From Rhizophagus clarus (Eukaryota > Glomeromycota > Glomeromycetes > Glomerales > Glomeraceae): 64,000 bases of DNA. Both the position numbers and the translations under genes were made by a program. Positions 57,328 to 64,000 of this stretch are shown one piece after another. The notes under the pieces were generated by a model. That model saw nothing but the letters and a program-made list of their open reading frames with translations, was not told the origin of the DNA and made no database searches. The stretch is from assembly GCA_015698045.1 (NCBI GenBank), contig BLAL01000046.1, positions 436,501 through 500,500 on the forward strand, read 5' to 3'. Within the stretch, counting starts at the first letter, position 1. Every line of letters begins with the position of its first letter.

Positions 57328-60300
57328 ATGGAAGTACAACATAGTAATAATTCAAAGGTTCCCAGTTCGATTTCTCCCCTACCAGAAAATGTTTCCCCCT
57401 TACAACAAATATTAATTTTGAGAATAGACCCATTTCAAATCTTAATGATCTCCTTACACTAAACGTTATCAACGAACTAAACCTTAATTCAATCCCTTCA
57501 TATAACCCTATTCATAACCAATATTTTATAGACTACGTCAGAATAGGGACAATTAATATTCAAAACGGTTTTAACACCAAAAAAGACGACATTAACCTCT
57601 TTTTCAAACAAGAAAATTTTGACATTTTAGGACTTATTGAACTAGGTTTGGTCACCTCAGACAAATTCCCAAGAAAAGAATACTTTGACAATCACGTACT
57701 AATATACGACACAAGCGATACTAACGATAGAAACAGTGGTGTTGCTCTTATCATATCTAAACCTTTTTATAAACACATCGCAAAGATCAAATCCTACAAA
57801 GGACGTCTAATCTGCATAGACCTATTTTTCAAAAACCATCCTGTCAAAATCATCAACACCTACATACATGCAAATAATACTAAAACCCAATCGATCAAAG
57901 ATTTAACAGAACAACTCTTTCAACTGATACTAGAAGCTAATACTAACAATTATAACCTTATAGTAATGGGGGACTTCAACGTCAACCCTCAACAATTTAT
58001 TAAAACTAATCAAAAAACACAAAATGCTCCCTCTTGGAAGCAAGACATTCTTAGAAAACTCAAACGCTTCAACCTGGCACATTCCGTTAAATATTTCCAG
58101 AACAGATATTTGCCTACCAGAACACCACAAACATCCAACGATACACCTACAGTCAGATCCTGTATAGATCACATATACATATCACAAAAACTTTTAGACG
58201 CAACCTTTAACTCTAACACCCTACAAATAAACAACACCTTTTTTAGCACTGACCACAAGTGTGTTTATATACTTGTTGATCAACAATTTTTCCGTTCTAG
58301 AAAAAACCTCAAAGCCTCCACACAAGAAACATATCGACCGAACAATCACCGCAGAAAAACTTACAACTACAACTCCATGAACAAGGACAAATGGTCCCAT
58401 TATACTACCGAATCCAAAAAACAATTAGACAAACTCTCAACCCCGTACACAAAAGATAATACACGATTACCCATGCTTACGGACCTGCCCTTCATTAACA
58501 AAAAGTGGTTGGACATTAAATCTATCATCGAGAGCTCCAAGCTTCAAACCATTCCAACCTACAAATCTTTGTAACATTATAACTTCAACACACCTCTCCC
58601 GCTCAGACAAATGTCTAACAAAATTCTCGCTATCCATAACGTTTTCACTCTTTTCAATAGGAACAAAATACAGCATTGTAACCCTGACATGGATCCAACA
58701 GCACAATGGAGCATGTATTGGTCATCCTGGCCCTTACACAGACGTTCGCTATTGGAATCCAACAAACTTTTTCATAATATCTTATTCGATCAAAAACTCC
58801 CTTCAAGTATAAACCAATTCAATTTCAGCAGCACAAAAAAAATCATTCGAAAAGCATTATTGTCTGCCAAAACCCTTTACAAAGAAGAAAAAGACATTCA
58901 TACTCTTAATAACATCAACAACTATGTTATCCAACGCAACGATAACTTACAGAACAATCAAAGATGTATGATCAATTCCATACTTGATCGTAAACCACGC
59001 ACTATCGTACTGGATCACCTATTGTACACGGATGATTCAACTAACTCCCGCATTTTAACGCATGATAAGAAAACCATTGAAGATGAATGCATTAAACACT
59101 TCCAACTCCTAAACGGTTCCCAATCGGACATTAATCATGTCCCTATATTCCAATCAATTCAAGACTTACTTATTGAATTCCAAGAACTTTACTCACCTAT
59201 ACCTTCAGTTAACCCATCTCTCTACAACACGGTTACATCTCCCATAACAATCAATGAGCTTAAAGACTTTATTAACAAACTACCCCTACATAAAAGCGCA
59301 GGTAACTTGGGAATTCATTACGAAAACCTAAAACATCTCCACGAAGATGTCCTCCTGCTAATATTGGACTTATTCAACAACATCCTCTCGACTGGCATCA
59401 TACCGAAAGATTGGAACCACGCCCTACTATATCCTATCCCCAAGCCTAAAGATTGGGGATCAGAAATTAATAACACTAGACCTATAATATTGCTAGAATC
59501 TACAAGAAAACTCTTCACCAAAATCCTCACGTCAAGACTACATCAAGTCCTCTCACACCCGAACATTATTCAACCTAACAACAGGGCAGGCCTTATTGGC
59601 GAATCAACCTTACAACCTCTACAACACCTTCATCACACCATTGAAATGGCCAACATCCAGGGCAAAACCATTTGGATAGGCTTGCAGGATCTATCCAAAG
59701 CCTATGATCGCATCAACGTGTCGTTACTAAAACTTTCTTTAAAAAGACTTTATATCCCAGATGTCATTGTAGACCTCTTATGCAATTTATTCTCAAATTA
59801 CCATAATCAAATCATTCTCCCTAATAGACTTTCAAGAGAATACGATATCCTTCAGGGCATTGACCAGGGAGAGGTAGTCAGCCCTCTAATGTGGATCGTT
59901 TATTACGACCCTCTGTTCGCCATGATCAATCAGGATACATCCTTACACTACTCAATAATGACAAAAAAATTTTAAAACATCCTCCAACCTGACAAAGACT
60001 TACCAATATCGTACCACACCTCTGTCCAAAGTTATCTCGATGATACGACCTGGATCGCTGATTCTCTGGAGAAAATGAGAATCCTCACGGAAAAATCAAG
60101 AGCTTTTTATGCCCTTGCTAACATTCAGATCAACATCGACAAATATAAACTCTTAACCAATGACCTTTCCAAATGTGTACAAACAGTCAACCTTGCCGCA
60201 AATGCCAATGCTCCGGTGATAAATATCACAACCACTGGTAAAAACGATGGAGAGCGCATTCTTGGAGTATACGTTAATGCGTTCAACAAACCCTCACCGA

Positions 60301-62884
60301 CCTACAAGAAGATGAAAGCAACTGTTAACCATTTTGCTTTCTTATTGCGCTGCAAACGTATTACCCACAATCATATTATTTATATTATTAATAAAATATT
60401 AATTCCTATTTTAGAATATAGATCACAATTTCAAATCTTTTCCTTCAAAGAATGTGAAGCTTTAATGGCCCCTATCAAAAAAATTTTTAAAAACAGTTTA
60501 CACCTCCCCATTTCGACTCATGACAATTTAATTTATAACAAATTATTCCCATCGATTAACAACTTTTTTTTCCACCGATTATATTGCCAATCGGCTTTAG
60601 TTAATTTACTTTTTAATTCTCCCCTTTTAAAACCTATAGCGTTACAACAAATTTTACAATTTCAATATGATTTTTGACTCCCTAATTTCCCATCGCCAAC
60701 TGATCTTTCCAAACTTTCCCCTCAAAAGATTAACAAAAACTTTTTGTCCAAATTATTAACATATTTCGCTAAATTCAATTTATTTTTTTTCCCAAACATT
60801 GATCTAAAAGTCTTAGGTGGTCGTCACCCTATTGTTCTGGAAATACCTAATGTCAACAAACACGACATCATTAGTCTACGGAAAAAACGTATAATGTTCA
60901 TGGATCAAATATGCTCCATTGACAGATCTTTCTTATTACCGTATAAAGACGTTAAAGAACTCGCTAATAATAAATGGAAGGGCAAAGTACCTAATTGGTA
61001 CCAAAAAATTCTTCGTCACAACACATTATCCCAAAACCTACGATTGGTTAACCCTCTTACAGACCCTCCTATACAACATATTAAATATAATACGCCTACG
61101 ATCGTACGCCAAGAAGAACATACACCCTGTAATCAATGGATAGTCTTTTGGGACGCTAGTACCTCTACAGCGATTTATGGTAAAACCATACGACAGATTA
61201 ACAGGCCTGGTGCTAATAGCATCACACAAATTCAACACTATATTCCTCTAACTCCGAAAGACGAACAACTGGACCTGACGCCTTGGAAACGTCTAGCTAT
61301 TCTTCAACCTTGCCGCAGCTGTTATAGACATACCTATAACGTAGACAACCCTCTCCTTTGTACTTTTTATATGAGTACATCATCCTTAATTACTTTTCAA
61401 ACTACTCCTATTAACAGAATTCCTACTCACATACCTGACAAAAAGAAATCTTGGAGGTATCCCTCCAAACCCTTTTTGACATTACGCACTTTGGCGTATA
61501 ATTATTTCCTTACTCTCAGCCGTTCATATAGAATACCTAACCACTCTCTAAATTCTAACGACTTATCTCAACCCGACCCATTATTAAATTTTAAAAATGT
61601 TAATTATAATTTTCTTCCTAATACCCCTTATTTTGTGCGAAATATTTTTGCGGGTAACGATAACGTGATTCAAGCACTCATCAATCTCTCTCTAGAGTTT
61701 ATTGACAGATCAACTTTTTCCTTCTACACAGACGGCTCGCTCCACACAGACGGTCTGCTCAAATCTCATTTAGGCTTTGGATGGCTTGAAATTGGCTCGT
61801 CTTCGCTTACCTATACTTTCAATGGATCCACAATCTTCCAACCCAGCTCCACGAGAGCTGAAATTTTTAGCATATTAATGACTCTACTGTTAATATTTAC
61901 ACCGATTCTCAAAACTTTATCTCAACATTTACCAATATTAATAATCCTTGCTTTTCTCACCGCAAATTGTTAAAAATTAACAACCACCATACGTGGCAAG
62001 CTTTGTTATACCTTGTAAAGCAAAAATTCCTTCATATTTCCTTGCACAAAGTCAAAGCACACGACGATGACGTCTTCAACAATTCTGCTGATCTACTAGC
62101 TAAAGAAGGATGCGCTCTTGATCCCATCTTTCTTAACCCACGAACGTCTCCTAATGCCTTAATGATCCCCACGTTCAATCTTAATGGACCTTTGGAAAAG
62201 GACCTTAGAAAATGGTCGAAAAACACGTTAGAATGTTGTAATATGTTGTCTACCATAAACAACAACAGCAACGCATACCTTTTCAACAAAGCCAAAACCC
62301 ATCCCATCGACTGGCACAACACCTCTTTATGGATCAAACGAAATAACAACAATACTATATGCAGCAACCTCAATGATAAAGTTACAGGTTTCAAAATCAA
62401 AAGTTTCAACCACACGCTGCCAACATTGGACATTCAACAAAGGAACTACCCTAATTTATACCCTCCAGGACTTATCAATTGCACTGCATGCAACGACCTG
62501 GTCATTAACAACGAACACATAGGCTTCTGCCCTACTCACCTCGATACATTGAATAATTCCTTACAGAAAATTAAAGATGCTTTTCTTCTCAAACTCATAG
62601 ATGCCTCGGACGTACCCAGCGCGATGGACATTAACGCCTGGGTAGAACATTCTCAAATGTTTAGTCCGGTCACCAACGATGATCATCCCGTCTATCTGGT
62701 CTTACATCAATGCGTTCCTAGTACGCTCACCTCCCTCATCAAAATGTTCGTCAAAAACAATAAAGCACGTCTCTCCATGATAAATTTTTTCATGGACCTT
62801 TTTTTTAAGGACATTACTCGTCCTTTTTGGAAGCTACACTCTTCTTTAATGCACGCCTGGGAAAAGGCTAGAAATATCATGTGA
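57328..62884 (+). pseudogene. LINE ORF2: endonuclease, reverse transcriptase, RNase H
   Basis: The likely start is ATG 57328 with a frameshift near 57405. The AP endonuclease is shown by IGTINIQNG, LGLIEL, VMGDFNVNP (57965), SCIDHIYIS (58160) and STDHKCV (58245). The reverse transcriptase is shown by NTRPIILL (59470), QDLSKAYDRI with the first catalytic Asp (59690), QGIDQGEVVSPLMW (59855) and SYLDDT (60030-60047). RNase H is shown by FYTDGS (61720), RAEIF, YTDSQNF (61895, after a one-base frameshift) and HKVKAHDDD with NNSADLLAKEG (62050-62110). A terminal CTAC..H..C finger lies near 62480. In-frame stops are TAA 58572-58574, TAA 59973-59975 and TGA 60675-60677. Otherwise the reading frame and motifs are well kept, so the copy is fairly young. 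Confidence 0.87.
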
Positions 62885-63430
62885 AAGAAAAAGGTCAAGT
62901 ATAGAAGGAATAACAAAAAAGGCAACTCTGCCGAGGCCGTGGTCAACTCCACTGGCCAATCTAGCACTTTGTGACAGACGTTTCAGCACGATAATAATTC
63001 TTCCTCACGTCACACACTTGGACATCATACCATGGCGCCACACAAATCGATTCCACGTGACCCTTTTAAATTTGATCGAAAATTATTCATTTATTTAAAT
63101 AGTTCAAATTATTTACATTCTGGAGATTGGTTAACATTTTTAGATTTATATTTTGATTCTTCTTTTAATTTTTCTTTTAATATAGATTTTTTTACTTCTT
63201 TTATTGGTGCGTATTTTGATTCTTACGGTTCGTTTTAGATTGACGGTCATAGCCTTCAATTTGAACATTTTAATGGCTGACGGTCGCGTTAGGGATTTCG
63301 TATTTCAGAAATAGATATAGATTTTATTACTTTAATTTTTTTTTTAGTGTTATTTTCTCATTTCTATGTATTCTTTTATACGACGTTCAGTCTATAAACA
63401 ACTAAATAAATAAATAAATAAATAAATAAT
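62885..63430 (+). other. LINE 3' untranslated region with AAAT tail
   Basis: It follows the ORF2 stop. A 68-codon frame (63032-63238, start MAPHKSIPRDPFKFDRK) is open, but it turns into AT-rich Phe/Ser-rich text and is probably not translated. The segment ends in seven AAAT units. Confidence 0.6.
63402..63430. repeat. (AAAT)n tail of the LINE
   Basis: Tandem AAAT units directly at the end of the LINE-like composition. Many fungal and insect LINEs end in such short repeats instead of poly-A. Confidence 0.85.
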
Positions 63431-63690
63431 TTTTTAACTTTAATTTTTTTCGTATAAAAAAAATTTTTTTCGCAAAAATAATCTTTAATAAATTACAATG
63501 TTAAACCAAAATTAAAAATTATATTTATATCTTATGTGATTTTAAAAAGAAACTTTGGTAATTTTTTTATTGTATTCAGTACTTTTTTAGTTAATTATTT
63601 TACTAAATATAAGTTACAAGTGAATTTAAATTTAAACGATTATTTATTTTTAATAGATCTAGTAATAAATGATATAAATAGGTAATCTAA
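63431..63690. other. intergenic, no gene seen
   Basis: AT-rich sequence between the LINE tail and the minisatellite. Confidence 0.3.
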
Positions 63691-63699
63691 CGACAAACT

Positions 63700-64000
63700 A
63701 CAATGATAAAAAAGAAATAATTAATAAAAGCGAAAGGAGATCAAAGGGAAGCAAAAGAAGAGGTGGAAAATAATGAGAAACGAAAAAAAGGGAAGGAGTT
63801 GATGATGTGAAATGAAAAAAAAAGGTGTGAAACGAAAAAAAAGAATGATGTAAAACGAAAAAAAAGAATGATGTGAAATGAACAAAAAGAATGATGCGAA
63901 ATGAAAAAAAAGAATGATGCAAAAAGTAAAAAAAGAATGATATGAGACGAAAAAAAAGGATGATATAAAATGAAAAAAAGGATGTTGTGGAACGAAATAA
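63700..64000. repeat. purine-rich minisatellite, about 23-bp unit
   Basis: Tandem units of the type GAATGATGTGAAATGAAAAA with small changes in the last bases run to the window end and beyond. Opposite-strand frames rich in Phe, Ser and His are by-products. Confidence 0.85.

Larger units (their letters stand above)
54788..63430 (+). mobile_element. LINE retrotransposon, near full length, mutated
   Basis: An 8.6-kb unit on the plus strand with a distinct A/C-rich composition. It holds a gag-like first region with a CCHC knuckle, a second region with AP endonuclease, reverse transcriptase and RNase H domains, a 3' region, and an (AAAT)n tail at 63402-63430. The domain order fits the I/Tad1-like LINE groups that carry RNase H. 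Several nonsense codons and frameshifts mean this copy cannot move by itself. No clear flanking target duplication was found. Confidence 0.85.

Noticed and set aside
57930-58172. Minus-strand frames within the LINE (also near 58221, 58467, 62032 and 62707)
   Set aside because: Antisense shadows of ORF2, which has catalytic motifs on the plus strand.
63698-63922. 74-residue Phe/Ser/His-rich minus-strand frame
   Set aside because: Translation of a purine-rich minisatellite.

Overview
The window looks like nuclear DNA of an arbuscular-mycorrhizal fungus of the Rhizophagus irregularis type (Glomeromycotina). It is strongly AT-rich with many homopolymer runs. Its genes have short GT-AG introns. 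It carries the families that are expanded in that genus: protein kinases with HRDFH/HGDFH catalytic loops, a Sel1-repeat/kinase fusion, a BTB-TLDc protein, an F-box protein, a beta-propeller/ion-channel protein and a cytochrome P450. The assignment rests on family content and composition only; no search was run.

Layout. 1-1471: 3' part of a hAT transposon. 2.3-4.1 kb: a spliced kinase gene and a degraded second copy. 5.1-5.8 kb: a hAT MITE with a perfect 8-bp target duplication. 6.9-7.3 kb: a possible tiny four-exon gene. 8.0-8.8 kb: a transposon packed with TCCGGA motifs. 9.7-14.4 kb: a 4.6-kb transposon flanked by TTAA with a decayed DDE-like transposase. 14.7-19.4 kb (minus): an ion-channel gene broken by frameshifts and by a second TCCGGA element. 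21.2-22.8 kb (plus, broken) and 25.2-26.8 kb (minus, intact): an inverted duplication of a kinase gene. 27.1-29.0 kb: an 84-bp palindrome followed by a Crypton-like tyrosine recombinase gene. 29.9-30.8 kb: a probable LINE remnant. 30.9-32.3 kb: a hAT element. 34.9-35.1 kb: a 5S-rRNA-like relic. 36.3-37.7 kb: a BTB-TLDc pseudogene. 38.7-39.7 kb: a cytochrome P450 pseudogene (minus). 41.3-42.8 kb: an intact F-box gene (minus). 45.2-47.5 kb: two hAT elements. 48.4-52.4 kb: the intact Sel1/kinase gene (minus). 52.8-54.7 kb: a hAT MITE and an element with terminal inverted repeats of about 190 bp. 54.8-63.4 kb: a nearly full-length but mutated LINE. 63.7 kb to the end: a purine-rich minisatellite.

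Three host genes look intact and usable: the kinase at 25.2-26.8 kb, the F-box gene and the Sel1/kinase gene. The kinase gene at 2.3 kb is plausible but has no visible start. Most remaining coding sequence is transposon-derived or decaying. The window is therefore a repeat-dense compartment in which signalling-family genes duplicate and die. Frameshift counts assume an accurate assembly; single-base errors in homopolymers would mimic some of them.

No CRISPR array, operon or tRNA gene was seen. The strongest leads are the TTAA-flanked transposon with an unfamiliar transposase, the two-member TCCGGA transposon family (one copy inside the channel gene), a 66-bp tandem duplication that doubles a splice acceptor, and several transposons whose ends and target duplications can be read to the base.
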